NCBI RefSeq assembly: GCF_001645125.1
Contig: NZ_LXKA01000011.1
Coordinates: 62,001 to 126,000, forward strand
Direction of reading: 5' to 3'
DNA length: 64,000 bases
From: Paraburkholderia ginsengiterrae
GTDB taxonomy: Bacteria > Pseudomonadota > Gammaproteobacteria > Burkholderiales > Burkholderiaceae
In this document: positions 36,559 to 45,707 of the stretch, piece by piece
How the letters are laid out: each line of letters begins with the position of its first letter
How positions within the stretch are numbered: position 1 is the stretch's first letter
Made by a program: the position numbers and the translations under genes
Notes under the pieces: generated by a model
Seen by the model: the letters and a program-made list of their open reading frames with translations, nothing else
Database searches by the model: none
What the model was told of the DNA's origin: nothing

Positions 36559-36975
36559 ATGGCTGAAGCCGTAAAAAAACCGAGGCCGGAATTCCGGAAC
36601 ATCGGTATCGGGCAGATATTGACGGCATACCGTCTCCCGCTAGCGGGGCGAGTGTCGATCTTGCACCGCGTGAGCGGTGGTCTGCTTTTTGTTTTTCTTC
36701 CGTTCCTGCTGTACCTCTTCGATCAGAGCCTGACTTCCGAACTTAGTTTCGAAGTCTTCAAAGGTTTCCTCTCCAACATCGTCGTCAAGCTCATCACGCT
36801 CGTTCTCGCGTGGGCCTTCCTGTTCCACTTCTGCGCCGGTATCCGTCACCTCGTGATGGACACGAACCACAACGCAGTGACGAAGGAAAAGGGCAAGTCG
36901 ACCTCCATCGTCGTTCTCGTCGTGTCGTCGCTGCTCACCATCGCATTCGCGGCAAAACTGTTCGGAGCATTCTAA
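36559..36975 (+). CDS. sdhC: Succinate dehydrogenase cytochrome b556 subunit
   Basis: A 138-residue membrane subunit of complex II. It has the conserved opening RPEFRNIGIGQILTAYRLPL and the SdhC signature LAGRVSILHRVSGG (about residues 29-42), and three hydrophobic helices (about 43-60, 72-95 and 112-132). The heme-coordinating His region is HFCAGIRHLVMD. It begins the sdhCDAB-sdhE-gltA run and is separated from sdhD by 3 bases. Confidence 0.96.
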   Translation: MAEAVKKPRPEFRNIGIGQILTAYRLPLAGRVSILHRVSGGLLFVFLPFLLYLFDQSLTSELSFEVFKGFLSNIVVKLITLVLAWAFLFHFCAGIRHLVMDTNHNAVTKEKGKSTSIVVLVVSSLLTIAFAAKLFGAF

Positions 36976-36978
36976 AAA

Positions 36979-37347
36979 ATGTCATCAAATAACCGAATCG
37001 GTTCGAAGCGTCTGGTCGTCGGCGCGCATTACGGCCTGCGCGACTGGCTGGCGCAGCGCATCACCGCCACCATCATGGCGGTCTACACGGTGATCCTGCT
37101 CGCGTGGTTCTTCGGCGCGCGCGATTTCTCGTACGACGGCTGGGCGTCGATCTTCGCCACGCAATGGATGAAGCTCGCCACGTTCGTCACGCTGCTGTCG
37201 CTGTTCTATCACGCGTGGGTGGGTATCCGTGACATCTGGATGGACTATGTGAAGCCCGTTGGCACGCGTCTGTTTCTTCAGGCGCTGACGATCGTCTGGC
37301 TGCTCGCGTGTGCGGGCTACGCTGCGCAGATTCTCTGGAGAGTGTAA
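36979..37347 (+). CDS. sdhD: Succinate dehydrogenase membrane anchor subunit
   Basis: 122 residues with three transmembrane helices. The SdhD signature [17 protein letters not shown] (about residues 75-91) carries the second heme/quinone-site residues, and [14 protein letters not shown] is the N-terminal quinone-pocket helix. It lies 3 bases after sdhC and 4 before sdhA, consistent with translational coupling. Confidence 0.95.
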   Translation: MSSNNRIGSKRLVVGAHYGLRDWLAQRITATIMAVYTVILLAWFFGARDFSYDGWASIFATQWMKLATFVTLLSLFYHAWVGIRDIWMDYVKPVGTRLFLQALTIVWLLACAGYAAQILWRV

Positions 37348-37351
37348 AAGA

Positions 37352-39127
37352 ATGGCTGCAATCAAAAATTCTCTGCCGCGTCGCAAGTTTGACGTGGTTA
37401 TCGTCGGCGCAGGCGGCTCGGGGATGCGCGCTTCGCTGCAACTCGCGCGCGCGGGCCTGTCGGTCTGCGTGTTGTCCAAGGTGTTCCCGACGCGTTCGCA
37501 CACGGTCGCAGCGCAAGGCGGCATTGGCGCCTCGCTCGGCAACATGAGCGAAGACAACTGGCATTACCACTTCTACGACACGATCAAGGGTTCCGACTGG
37601 CTCGGCGACCAGGACGCGATCGAGTTCATGTGCCGCGAAGCACCGAATGCCGTCTACGAGCTGGAACACATGGGCATGCCGTTCGACCGCAACGCGGACG
37701 GCACGATTTACCAGCGCCCGTTCGGCGGCCACACCGCGAACTACGGCGAAAAGCCGGTGCAACGCGCCTGCGCGGCGGCTGACCGTACCGGTCACGCACT
37801 GCTGCACACGCTGTACCAGCAAAACGTGGCGGCCAAGACGCAATTCTTCGTCGAATGGATGGCGCTGGATCTGATCCGCGACGCCGACGGCGACGTGCTT
37901 GGCGTGACCGCGCTGGAAATGGAAACCGGCGACGTTTATATCCTCGAAGGCAAGACCACGCTGTTCGCCACGGGCGGCGCGGGCCGGATCTTCGCGGCGT
38001 CCACCAATGCGTTCATCAACACCGGTGACGGCCTGGGCATGGCCGCGCGCTCGGGCATCGCACTGCAGGACATGGAATTCTGGCAATTCCACCCCACCGG
38101 CGTGGCCGGCGCGGGCGTGCTGATTACCGAAGGCGTGCGTGGTGAAGGCGGCATTCTGCGTAACTCGAACGGCGAGCGTTTCATGGAACGCTACGCGCCG
38201 ACGCTGAAGGACCTGGCGCCACGCGACTTCGTTTCGCGCTCGATGGACCAGGAAATCAAGGAAGGCCGCGGCGTGGGTCCGAACAAGGATCACGTGCTGC
38301 TCGACCTGTCGCACATTGGCGCCGAGACGATCATGAAGCGTCTGCCGTCGATCCGCGAAATCGCCATGAAGTTCGCGAACGTCGACTGCATTAAAGAGCC
38401 GATCCCGGTTGTGCCGACCATCCACTATCAGATGGGCGGCATTCCGACGAACATCAACGGTCAGGTTGTCGGTACGCCGAAGGGCCACGAAGAAGTCGTC
38501 AACGGTTTTTACGCAGTGGGCGAATGCTCGTGCGTGTCGGTGCACGGTGCAAACCGTCTCGGCACGAACTCGCTGCTCGACCTGGTGGTGTTCGGCCGTG
38601 CAGCCGGCAACCACATCGTCAAGCACGTGAAGGACATGAAGGAACACAAGCCGCTGCCGGCGGATGCAGCCGACTTCGCGCTGTCGCGTCTGGCGAAGCT
38701 GGATAACTCGTCCTCGGGCGAGTACGCGCAATCGGTCGCCAACGACATCCGCGGCACGATGCAGGCACACGCCGGCGTGTTCCGTACGTCGAAGCTGCTG
38801 GCTGAAGGCGTCGAGCGCATCCGCGAAGTGGCTGACCGTGTCGACAACATCCATCTGAAGGACAAGTCGAAGGTGTTCAACACGGCCCGCATCGAAGCGC
38901 TGGAAGTGGCGAACCTGATCGAAGTGGCACGCGCCACGATGGTTTCCGCTGAAGCGCGCAAGGAAAGCCGTGGTGCGCACGCGCAGAACGACTTCGAACA
39001 TCGCGACGACGAAAACTGGCTGCGCCATACGCTGTGGTTCAGCGAAGGTGATCGCCTCGACTACAAGCCGGTTCACATGAAACCGCTGACGGTCGAATCG
39101 GTTCCGCCGAAAGCACGGACCTTCTAA
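37352..39127 (+). CDS. sdhA: Succinate dehydrogenase flavoprotein subunit
   Basis: 591 residues from ATG 37352 ([20 protein letters not shown]). It oxidises succinate to fumarate at covalently bound FAD. It shows the dinucleotide motif [18 protein letters not shown], the FAD-linking His in [15 protein letters not shown] (about residue 50), the substrate-binding segment [20 protein letters not shown], and the catalytic region [20 protein letters not shown]. Length and motifs match the enterobacterial enzyme. Covalent flavinylation would be helped by SdhE, encoded two genes downstream. Confidence 0.98.
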   Translation: MAAIKNSLPRRKFDVVIVGAGGSGMRASLQLARAGLSVCVLSKVFPTRSHTVAAQGGIGASLGNMSEDNWHYHFYDTIKGSDWLGDQDAIEFMCREAPNAVYELEHMGMPFDRNADGTIYQRPFGGHTANYGEKPVQRACAAADRTGHALLHTLYQQNVAAKTQFFVEWMALDLIRDADGDVLGVTALEMETGDVYILEGKTTLFATGGAGRIFAASTNAFINTGDGLGMAARSGIALQDMEFWQFHPTGVAGAGVLITEGVRGEGGILRNSNGERFMERYAPTLKDLAPRDFVSRSMDQEIKEGRGVGPNKDHVLLDLSHIGAETIMKRLPSIREIAMKFANVDCIKEPIPVVPTIHYQMGGIPTNINGQVVGTPKGHEEVVNGFYAVGECSCVSVHGANRLGTNSLLDLVVFGRAAGNHIVKHVKDMKEHKPLPADAADFALSRLAKLDNSSSGEYAQSVANDIRGTMQAHAGVFRTSKLLAEGVERIREVADRVDNIHLKDKSKVFNTARIEALEVANLIEVARATMVSAEARKESRGAHAQNDFEHRDDENWLRHTLWFSEGDRLDYKPVHMKPLTVESVPPKARTF

Positions 39128-39151
39128 GGCACAAGTCAAAGGAATTCAGAA

Positions 39152-39856
39152 ATGGCAAAGCGTACATTTGAAATTTACCGCTACGATCCGGACAAGGACG
39201 CAGCGCCGCGCATGCAAACGTACGAGATCGAAATCGACTCGCACGAACGCATGCTGCTCGACGCGCTGCTCAAGCTGAAGGCGATGGACGAAACCTTGTC
39301 GTTCCGCCGTTCGTGCCGCGAAGGCGTGTGCGGTTCGGACGCAATGAACATCAACGGCAAGAACGGTCTGGCCTGCTTGCAGAACATGAACGACCTGCCG
39401 CAGAAGATCGTGCTGCGTCCGCTGCCGGGCCTGCCCGTCGTGCGCGACCTGATCTGCGACTTCACGCAGTTCTTCAACCAGTATCACTCGATCAAGCCGT
39501 ACCTGATCAACGATACGCCGCCGCCGGAAAAAGAACGCCTGCAGTCGCCGGAAGAGCGCGACGAGCTCGACGGCCTGTACGAATGTATTCTGTGCGCCAG
39601 CTGCTCGACGTCGTGCCCGAGCTTCTGGTGGAATCCGGACAAGTTCGTCGGCCCGGCCGGCCTGCTGCAAGCCTACCGTTTCATCGCGGACAGCCGCGAC
39701 GAAGCGACGGGTGAGCGCCTCGACAACCTGGAAGATCCGTACCGTCTGTTCCGTTGCCATACCATCATGAATTGCGTCGACGTTTGCCCGAAGGGCCTGA
39801 ACCCGACCAAGGCAATTGGCAAGATCAAGGAATTGATGGTTCGCCGCGCTGTCTAG
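39152..39856 (+). CDS. sdhB: Succinate dehydrogenase iron-sulfur subunit
   Basis: 234 residues with all three clusters. [2Fe-2S]: [21 protein letters not shown], where Asp replaces one Cys as in E. coli SdhB (quoted motif: CREGVCGSD, then NGLAC). [4Fe-4S]: [16 protein letters not shown]. [3Fe-4S]: [14 protein letters not shown]. It passes electrons from the SdhA flavin to the quinone site. Last structural subunit of the operon, 24 bases after sdhA. Confidence 0.97.
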   Translation: MAKRTFEIYRYDPDKDAAPRMQTYEIEIDSHERMLLDALLKLKAMDETLSFRRSCREGVCGSDAMNINGKNGLACLQNMNDLPQKIVLRPLPGLPVVRDLICDFTQFFNQYHSIKPYLINDTPPPEKERLQSPEERDELDGLYECILCASCSTSCPSFWWNPDKFVGPAGLLQAYRFIADSRDEATGERLDNLEDPYRLFRCHTIMNCVDVCPKGLNPTKAIGKIKELMVRRAV

Positions 39857-39887
39857 GATGAATAAGCGCCGCGCTCCCTATCGTTCG

Positions 39888-39906
39888 CTGCCCCCCGAGG
39901 GGGCAG
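39888..39906. repeat. GC-rich hairpin (CTGCCCCC / GGGGGCAG) between sdhB and sdhE
   Basis: An 8-bp stem with a CGA loop, followed by a G/C-rich tail but no T tract. GC-rich dyads of this kind are, to my knowledge, frequent intergenic elements in Burkholderiales. It may tune expression of sdhE relative to sdhCDAB. Confidence 0.55.
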
Positions 39907-39940
39907 TCAGTACGGTTGGGGCGGCCCGGCGCGTACTGAC

Positions 39941-40213
39941 ATGAACGAAACATCGCATCAGTCCGACCCTCTCCGCCGCGCGCGCCTGCGTTGGCGCGCG
40001 CGGCGGGGCCTGCTGGAAAACGATCTGATCTTTGAACGTTTCTTCAGCCGATATGAGCATGACCTCAGCGATGCCGATGTGGGCGCACTCACGCGCCTGC
40101 TCGAGCTGAGCGATAACGACCTGATGGACTTGCTGCTCGCGCGCAAGGAACCGGAGGGCGAGCTGGCCGACCCGGACGTGATCCGGGTGCTGGAGCTGCT
40201 GCGAAACGCTTGA
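39941..40213 (+). CDS. sdhE: FAD assembly factor SdhE
   Basis: A 90-residue protein of the YgfY/Sdh5 family, which promotes covalent FAD attachment to SdhA. The diagnostic RGxxE motif appears as RRGLLENDLIFERFF (about residues 24-38). The helical C-terminal half contains LLELSDNDLMDLLLARKEP. Position within the sdh cluster supports the function strongly. It lies 84 bases after sdhB, across the GC-rich hairpin. Confidence 0.93.
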   Translation: MNETSHQSDPLRRARLRWRARRGLLENDLIFERFFSRYEHDLSDADVGALTRLLELSDNDLMDLLLARKEPEGELADPDVIRVLELLRNA

Positions 40214-40303
40214 TTGGCTTGACCGGCTAGAGCGTCGCGAGTCCGTTGTTCCAGGCGTGCAATTATCGAAACCCTGTTTCCATACTTCGATTGAGGATGT
40301 GCT

Positions 40304-41605
40304 ATGACCCCGTCAGATGTTAAAGCCACGCTATCGTTCAGCGACAATTCGCCGAGCGTTGAAATGCCGATTTACAAGGGTACTCTCGGCCCGGACGTGA
40401 TCGACATCCGTAAGCTGTACGGTCAGACCGGCAAGTTCACGTACGACCCGGGCTTCATGTCGACGGCGTCTTGCAATTCGGCGATCACCTACATCGATGG
40501 CGACAAGGGCGAACTGCTGTACCGCGGCTACCCGATCGATAACCTCGCCCAGAACGCCGACTTCCTCGAAACCTGCTACCTGTTGTTGAAGGGCGAACTG
40601 CCGAACGCGCAGCAGAAAGAAGAGTTCGTGAAGACCGTCACGAATCACACGATGGTGCACGAGCAGATGCACTTCTTCTTCCGCGGTTTCCGTCGCGACG
40701 CACACCCGATGGCGATTCTGGTCGCCGCGGTCGGCGCGCTGTCGGCGTTCTATCACGACTCGCTCGACATCAACAATCCGCGCCATCGTGAAGTGTCGGC
40801 TATCCGCATGATCGCGAAGCTGCCGACGCTGGTGGCAATGGCCTACAAGTACAGCATCGGCCAGCCGTTTGCGTACCCGCGCAACAACCTCTCGTACAGC
40901 GCGAACTTCATGCACATGATGTTCTCGAACCCGTGCGAAGAGTACAAGGTCAACGACGTGCTGGTGCGCGCGCTCGACCGTATCCTGATCCTGCACGCTG
41001 ACCACGAGCAGAATGCGTCGACTTCGACGGTGCGTCTGGCCGGTTCGTCGGGCGCGAATCCGTTCGCGTGTATCGCAGCCGGTATCGCGTGTCTGTGGGG
41101 CCCGGCGCACGGCGGTGCGAACGAAGCCGCACTGAACATGCTGGAAGAGATCGGCTCGGTGGACAACATTCCTGAGTTCATCAAGCAGGTGAAGGACAAG
41201 AACTCCGGCGTGAAGCTGATGGGCTTCGGTCACCGCGTCTACAAGAACTACGATCCGCGTGCGAAGCTGATGCGCGAAACCTGCCACGAAGTGCTCGAAG
41301 AACTGGGCCTGCACGACGACCCGCTGTTCAAGCTGGCCATGGCACTGGAAAAGATCGCGCTGGAAGACGAATACTTCGTGTCGCGCAAGCTGTACCCGAA
41401 CGTCGACTTCTATTCGGGCATCGTGCAGCGCGCGCTGGGCATCCCGACCTCGATGTTCACGTGTATCTTCGCGATGGCACGTACGGTGGGCTGGATTGCA
41501 CAGTGGAACGAAATGATCGCCGATCCGGAACAGAAGATTGGCCGTCCGCGCCAACTGTTCGTGGGCGACACGCCGCGTGAAGCCAAGCCGATCGCGCAAC
41601 GCTGA
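40304..41605 (+). CDS. gltA: Citrate synthase (type II, hexameric)
   Basis: A 433-residue citrate synthase of the NADH-sensitive Gram-negative type. It has the N-terminal beta domain with [20 protein letters not shown] and [20 protein letters not shown]. Active-site His are in [20 protein letters not shown] and [13 protein letters not shown], and Asp in [15 protein letters not shown]. The extra N-terminal domain and overall length separate it from PrpC at 31680. It starts 90 bases after sdhE and ends at a clear terminator, completing the plus-strand TCA block. Confidence 0.97.
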   Translation: MTPSDVKATLSFSDNSPSVEMPIYKGTLGPDVIDIRKLYGQTGKFTYDPGFMSTASCNSAITYIDGDKGELLYRGYPIDNLAQNADFLETCYLLLKGELPNAQQKEEFVKTVTNHTMVHEQMHFFFRGFRRDAHPMAILVAAVGALSAFYHDSLDINNPRHREVSAIRMIAKLPTLVAMAYKYSIGQPFAYPRNNLSYSANFMHMMFSNPCEEYKVNDVLVRALDRILILHADHEQNASTSTVRLAGSSGANPFACIAAGIACLWGPAHGGANEAALNMLEEIGSVDNIPEFIKQVKDKNSGVKLMGFGHRVYKNYDPRAKLMRETCHEVLEELGLHDDPLFKLAMALEKIALEDEYFVSRKLYPNVDFYSGIVQRALGIPTSMFTCIFAMARTVGWIAQWNEMIADPEQKIGRPRQLFVGDTPREAKPIAQR

Positions 41606-41672
41606 TCGAGTTTGAATCCTCCAGGGTCGTCGTAGTGGGTCTGCGTCGAACGGGTGCGGATTCTGGCTGATA

Positions 41673-41708
41673 AAAGACGCCTCAACGGGTTCACCGTTGG
41701 GGCGTTTT
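41673..41708 (+). terminator. Intrinsic terminator of gltA
   Basis: AAAAGACGCCTCAACGG / CCGTTGGGGCGTTTT around GTTCA, a long stem with one mismatch and one wobble ending in TTTTG. It isolates the TCA block from the leu genes. Confidence 0.85.
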
Positions 41709-41898
41709 GCTTTGCGGCGCAGTGTGCGGCCGTCGCGCCTGCTTGCCGGGTGCCACCAATACAGGTATCGCCACTACCACCCAACTCCCTGTTTTTTATC
41801 GGTTTTTTCCTTGTTTGAGCGGCCCAAAGCGGGAAGCTGCGTGGCATAATCGACTGACACGGTCAGCCCGCAGTCCAGTCATTACTACCCCGCATACC

Positions 41899-43308
41899 AT
41901 GGCACAGACTCTCTACGACAAATTGTGGAACACCCACGTGGTCCACACGGAAGAAGACGGTACAACGATTCTCTACATCGACCGTCACCTGCTGCACGAA
42001 GTCACCAGCCCGCAGGCGTTCGAAGGCCTGAAGCTGGCTGAGCGCCCGGTGTGGCGCATCAGCGCGAACCTGGCTGTCTCGGACCACAATGTCCCGACCA
42101 CGGATCGCAGCCACGGCATTGCCGATCCGGTCTCCAAACTGCAGGTGGACACGCTCGATTCGAACTGCGACGCCTATGGCATCACGCAGTTCAAGATGAA
42201 CGACCTGCGTCAGGGCATCGTGCACATCATCGGGCCGGAGCAGGGTGCCACGCTGCCGGGCATGACGATCGTCTGCGGCGACTCGCACACCTCCACTCAC
42301 GGCGCGTTCGGCGCGTTGGCGCACGGCATCGGCACGTCTGAAGTCGAGCACGTGCTGGCCACGCAAACGCTCTTGCAGAAGAAGAGCAAGAACATGTTGG
42401 TGAAAGTCGAGGGCCCGTTGCCGCGCGGCTGTACCGCGAAAGACATCGTGCTGGCCATCATCGGCAAGATCGGCACGGCAGGCGGCACCGGCTATGCCAT
42501 CGAATTCGGCGGTTCAACCATTCGCGCGCTGTCCATGGAAGGCCGTATGACGGTCTGCAACATGGCGATCGAAGCGGGCGCGCGCGCCGGCATGGTCGCG
42601 GTCGACAACACCACCGTCGAATACCTGAAAGGCCGCCCGTTCTCGCCGGAAGGCGTCGAGTGGGATCATGCGGTCGAATACTGGAAGCAGTTCACGTCGG
42701 ACGAGGGTGCGCACTTCGACCGCGTGGTCGAGTTGAATGCCGCGGAAATCGTCCCGCAAGTCACGTGGGGCACTTCGCCGGAAATGGTCACGGCCGTGGA
42801 CGGCCGCGTGCCGGATCCGGAACGCGAAAAGGACCCGGTCAAGCGCGACGCGATGGAGCGCGCGCTGAAATATATGGCGCTCGAACCCAATGCGCCGATC
42901 GAGTCGATCAAGCCGGATAAAATCTTCATCGGGTCGTGCACCAACGCGCGCATTGAAGACATTCGCGCCGCGGCTTACGTCGTGAAGAAGCTGGGCCGCC
43001 GCGTGGCGTCGAACATCCGTCTGGCCATGGTGGTGCCGGGTTCGGGTCTCGTGAAGGCGCAGGCGGAACGCGAAGGCCTCGACAAGGTCTTTACCGATGC
43101 CGGATTCGAATGGCGTGAACCCGGTTGCTCGATGTGTCTCGCCATGAACGCCGACCGGTTGGAGCCTGGCGAGCGTTGCGCGTCCACGTCGAACCGTAAT
43201 TTCGAGGGTCGTCAGGGCGCCGGTGGCCGTACCCACCTCGTGAGCCCCGCAATGGCTGCGGCCGCTGCCATCGAAGGGCATTTCGTCGATATTCGCAAGC
43301 TTGGATGA
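41899..43308 (+). CDS. leuC: 3-isopropylmalate dehydratase large subunit
   Basis: 469 residues from ATG 41899 ([15 protein letters not shown]), the family's normal start; the open frame extends upstream but without homology. With LeuD it isomerises 2- to 3-isopropylmalate. [4Fe-4S] ligands lie in [17 protein letters not shown] and [30 protein letters not shown] is the aconitase-type active-site segment. Its stop codon overlaps the start of the entericidin-like gene (ATGA), so the two are translationally coupled. Confidence 0.97.
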   Translation: MAQTLYDKLWNTHVVHTEEDGTTILYIDRHLLHEVTSPQAFEGLKLAERPVWRISANLAVSDHNVPTTDRSHGIADPVSKLQVDTLDSNCDAYGITQFKMNDLRQGIVHIIGPEQGATLPGMTIVCGDSHTSTHGAFGALAHGIGTSEVEHVLATQTLLQKKSKNMLVKVEGPLPRGCTAKDIVLAIIGKIGTAGGTGYAIEFGGSTIRALSMEGRMTVCNMAIEAGARAGMVAVDNTTVEYLKGRPFSPEGVEWDHAVEYWKQFTSDEGAHFDRVVELNAAEIVPQVTWGTSPEMVTAVDGRVPDPEREKDPVKRDAMERALKYMALEPNAPIESIKPDKIFIGSCTNARIEDIRAAAYVVKKLGRRVASNIRLAMVVPGSGLVKAQAEREGLDKVFTDAGFEWREPGCSMCLAMNADRLEPGERCASTSNRNFEGRQGAGGRTHLVSPAMAAAAAIEGHFVDIRKLG

Positions 43309-43469
43309 ATCGCATGATGAAGAACATGAATCGCACCACTCTCCTGCGCCGCGTCGCGCTCGGCGCGCTGGCTGGCCTACTGTTTGGCCTGGCCGGCTGC
43401 AACACTGTGCACGGGTTCGGGCAAGACATGTCACATCTCGGCAATTCGATCAGCAATCACGCTGAATAA
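43305..43469 (+). CDS. Entericidin-like small lipoprotein, embedded between leuC and leuD
   Basis: A 54-residue ORF whose ATG overlaps the leuC stop (ATGA); in-frame Met codons at 43314 and 43317 are alternatives. A basic N-terminus and hydrophobic core (about residues 15-30, [15 protein letters not shown]) end in a clear lipobox with Cys at about 31. The mature peptide is only about 24 residues, [20 protein letters not shown] plus AE. This matches the EcnA/EcnB pattern GCNTxxGxGxDxxxxGxxI. Entericidins are antidote/toxin-like envelope lipopeptides in enterobacteria; here the role is unknown. It sits inside a leucine operon. Confidence 0.85.
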   Translation: MNRMMKNMNRTTLLRRVALGALAGLLFGLAGCNTVHGFGQDMSHLGNSISNHAE

Positions 43470-43557
43470 AGCGGTTTTTTGATTTTTGCCGGTCATGCGT
43501 CTGGCGGCTTTCCTGCCGTCACGCGCATGACGCGGTCTCGAAACAGGCGCAAGCGTC

Positions 43558-44211
43558 ATGGATAAATTCATCGTACATACCGGCGTCGTGGCGCCGCTCG
43601 ATCGCGAAAACGTCGATACGGACGCGATCATTCCGAAGCAATTCCTGAAGTCGATCAAGCGCACGGGTTTCGGTCCGAACGCATTCGACGAATGGCGCTA
43701 CCTCGACCACGGCGAGCCGGGTCAGGACAACTCGAAGCGTCCGCTCAATCCGGACTTCGTGCTGAATCAGCCGCGTTATCAAGGCGCCTCCGTGCTGCTG
43801 ACGCGCCAGAACTTCGGCTGCGGCAGCTCGCGTGAGCACGCGCCGTGGGCGCTGCAGCAATACGGCTTTCGCGCGATCATCGCGTCGAGCTTCGCCGATA
43901 TTTTCTACAACAACTGCTTCAAGAACGGCCTGCTGCCCATCGTGCTGACCGAGCAGCAAGTCGATCACCTGTTCAACGAAACCTACGCGTTCAACGGCTT
44001 CCAGCTGACGATCGACCTGGAAGCGCAAGTGGTGCGCACGTCGGACGGCAGCGCTGAGTATCCGTTCGAAGTCGCGGGTTTCCGCAAGTACTGCTTGCTG
44101 AATGGTTTCGACGACATCGGTCTGACGCTGCGCCATGCGGACAAGATTCGCCAGTTCGAAGCCGAGCGCATCGCGAAGCAGCCTTGGCTGGCACACCGTA
44201 TCGTCGGTTAA
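43558..44211 (+). CDS. leuD: 3-isopropylmalate dehydratase small subunit
   Basis: 217 residues, the swivel-domain partner of LeuC. Characteristic segments are [20 protein letters not shown] at the N-terminus and the substrate-recognition loop [15 protein letters not shown] (about residues 84-98), followed by [19 protein letters not shown]. Length is standard. It is separated from leuC only by the entericidin-like gene and 88 bases, and precedes leuB by 79 bases. Confidence 0.97.
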   Translation: MDKFIVHTGVVAPLDRENVDTDAIIPKQFLKSIKRTGFGPNAFDEWRYLDHGEPGQDNSKRPLNPDFVLNQPRYQGASVLLTRQNFGCGSSREHAPWALQQYGFRAIIASSFADIFYNNCFKNGLLPIVLTEQQVDHLFNETYAFNGFQLTIDLEAQVVRTSDGSAEYPFEVAGFRKYCLLNGFDDIGLTLRHADKIRQFEAERIAKQPWLAHRIVG

Positions 44212-44290
44212 GGGCGTAAGCGTGTTCAGGCACGTTCGCTGATTCAGGCTCAGAAGCCTCAAAGAACAGAACAATCATCAAGGAATTCGC

Positions 44291-45358
44291 ATGAAGATCG
44301 CAGTGTTGCCGGGCGACGGCATCGGTCCCGAAATCGTCAAGGAGGCCGTCAAGGTCCTGAACGTACTCGGCGAAAAGTTCGAACTCGAAGAAGCGCCGGT
44401 TGGCGGCGCAGGCTACGAAGCAAAGGGCCATCCGCTGCCCGATTCGACGCTGGCGCTGGCGAAGGAAGCCGACGCGATCCTGTTCGGCGCCGTCGGCGAC
44501 TGGAAGTACGACAGCCTCGAACGCGCGCTGCGTCCGGAGCAGGCCATTCTCGGCCTGCGCAAGCACCTGCAGCTGTTCGCGAACTTCCGTCCGGCCATCT
44601 GCTATCCGCAACTCACCGGTGCGTCGTCGTTGAAGGAAGAAATCGTTTCGGGCCTGGACATCCTGATCGTGCGCGAATTGAACGGCGACATTTACTTCGG
44701 CGCGCCGCGTGGCGTGCGCGAAGCGCCGGATGGCCTGTTCGCCGGCTCGAAGGAAGGCTTCGACACGATGCGTTATTCGGAACCCGAAGTGCGCCGTATT
44801 GCGCACGTCGCGTTTCAGGCGGCGCAAAAACGCGGCAAGAAGCTGACCTCGGTCGATAAGGCCAACGTGCTCGAAACGTCGCAGTTCTGGAAAGACGTGA
44901 TGATCGACGTGTCGAAGGAATACGCGGACGTCGAGCTGTCGCACATGTACGTGGACAACGCCGCCATGCAGCTGGTCAAGGCGCCGAAGTCGTTCGATGT
45001 GATCGTCACCGGCAACATGTTCGGCGACATTCTGTCCGACGAGGCCGCCATGCTGACGGGCTCGATCGGCATGCTGCCGTCGGCGTCGCTCGACAAGAAC
45101 AACAAGGGCCTGTACGAGCCTTCGCACGGTTCCGCGCCGGATATCGCCGGCAAGGGCGTGGCGAATCCGCTGGCCACCATCCTGTCGGCCGCGATGATGC
45201 TGCGTTATTCGCTGAACAAGGCGGAACAGGCGGACCGGATCGAGAACGCGGTGAAAAAGGTGCTCGAACAGGGCTATCGCACGGGCGACATTCTCACGCC
45301 GGGTTGCAAGCAGGTGGGCACGGTCGCCATGGGCGACGCGGTGGTTGCGGCGCTGTAA
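44291..45358 (+). CDS. leuB: 3-isopropylmalate dehydrogenase
   Basis: A 355-residue NAD-dependent oxidative decarboxylase producing 2-ketoisocaproate. It has the N-terminal [16 protein letters not shown], Arg-rich substrate loops ([20 protein letters not shown]), catalytic Tyr in [17 protein letters not shown], the Lys in [14 protein letters not shown], metal Asp in [13 protein letters not shown], and the NAD-binding [24 protein letters not shown]-type site precedes the ATG. A 12-bp hairpin follows its stop. Confidence 0.97.
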   Translation: MKIAVLPGDGIGPEIVKEAVKVLNVLGEKFELEEAPVGGAGYEAKGHPLPDSTLALAKEADAILFGAVGDWKYDSLERALRPEQAILGLRKHLQLFANFRPAICYPQLTGASSLKEEIVSGLDILIVRELNGDIYFGAPRGVREAPDGLFAGSKEGFDTMRYSEPEVRRIAHVAFQAAQKRGKKLTSVDKANVLETSQFWKDVMIDVSKEYADVELSHMYVDNAAMQLVKAPKSFDVIVTGNMFGDILSDEAAMLTGSIGMLPSASLDKNNKGLYEPSHGSAPDIAGKGVANPLATILSAAMMLRYSLNKAEQADRIENAVKKVLEQGYRTGDILTPGCKQVGTVAMGDAVVAAL

Positions 45359-45405
45359 AACGCGCCGGAATGAAGCGTAGTTAGGTCGTCAAACGGCCTT
45401 TAAAG

Positions 45406-45437
45406 CGCGAATCGGCCTTGAAACAGGCCGATTCGCG
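45406..45437 (+). terminator. Strong hairpin after leuB without a T tract
   Basis: CGCGAATCGGCC (45406-45417) / GGCCGATTCGCG (45426-45437), a perfect 12-bp stem with an 8-base loop. No T run follows, so it may stabilise the leu mRNA 3' end or slow polymerase before the asd leader rather than terminate alone. Confidence 0.5.
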
Positions 45438-45503
45438 TGCAATACGGACGACAGCGGCGGACATTGGCGTCGCCGGATTCCGGTTTTCGTGTATATTGTG
45501 GCG

Positions 45504-45623
45504 ATGGCACTCTCGGCTCAAATCTCCTCGATTTCGAAACTGCACGGCAAAACGGCCCGTGTGGTTGAGCTCGCCATTACTACCACCAAAACGATTACCC
45601 CGAAAACGATCACGAAGCGCTGA
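45504..45623 (+). CDS. Candidate Thr/Ile/Lys leader peptide of asd (39 aa)
   Basis: The ORF begins MALSAQISSISKLHGKTARV and ends with residues 25-39 ITTTKTITPKTITKR. In residues 25-38, 13 of 14 are Thr (7), Ile (3) or Lys (3). Asd makes aspartate semialdehyde, the branch point to lysine, threonine (hence isoleucine) and methionine, so these are the end products expected to control it, as in thrL of E. coli. There is no strong ribosome site; TATATT at 45492-45497 would place a start site near the ATG, allowing leaderless translation, and an in-frame GTG lies 6 bases upstream. Hairpins consistent with attenuation follow. No experiment or homologue was checked. Confidence 0.6.
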   Translation: MALSAQISSISKLHGKTARVVELAITTTKTITPKTITKR

Positions 45624-45633
45624 TCGTCCGTCG

Positions 45634-45686
45634 TGCCCGCTCATCTTCCCCGCGCGGTCACTGCGGGCAAAGATGCGGGGAAGTTT
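45634..45686 (+). promoter_or_regulatory. Putative transcription attenuator upstream of asd
   Basis: Two interleaved, mutually exclusive stems. Stem A: TGCCCGC (45634-45640) with GCGGGCA (45663-45669). Stem B: CTTCCCCGC (45645-45653) with GCGGGGAAG (45675-45683), followed by only TTT. Stem A's left arm starts 11 bases after the leader stop codon, so a ribosome at the stop would mask it and permit stem B, while stalling at the Thr codons would free it. The short T tract is the weak point. Confidence 0.5.
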
Positions 45687-45707
45687 CCATTCGAAGGGTA
45701 TGAAGTC

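Noticed and set aside
37187-39139. 650-codon open frame antisense to sdhD/sdhA
   Set aside because: Shadow frame; sdhA on the plus strand is complete and fully recognisable.
40331-41599. 422-codon minus-strand frame within gltA
   Set aside because: Shadow of gltA; sequence is Arg/His/Val-rich with no resemblance to any protein family.
41700-41898. Search for a leucine-rich leader peptide before leuC
   Set aside because: No short ORF with a Leu run and no antiterminator/terminator pair was found; the only hairpin is the gltA terminator.
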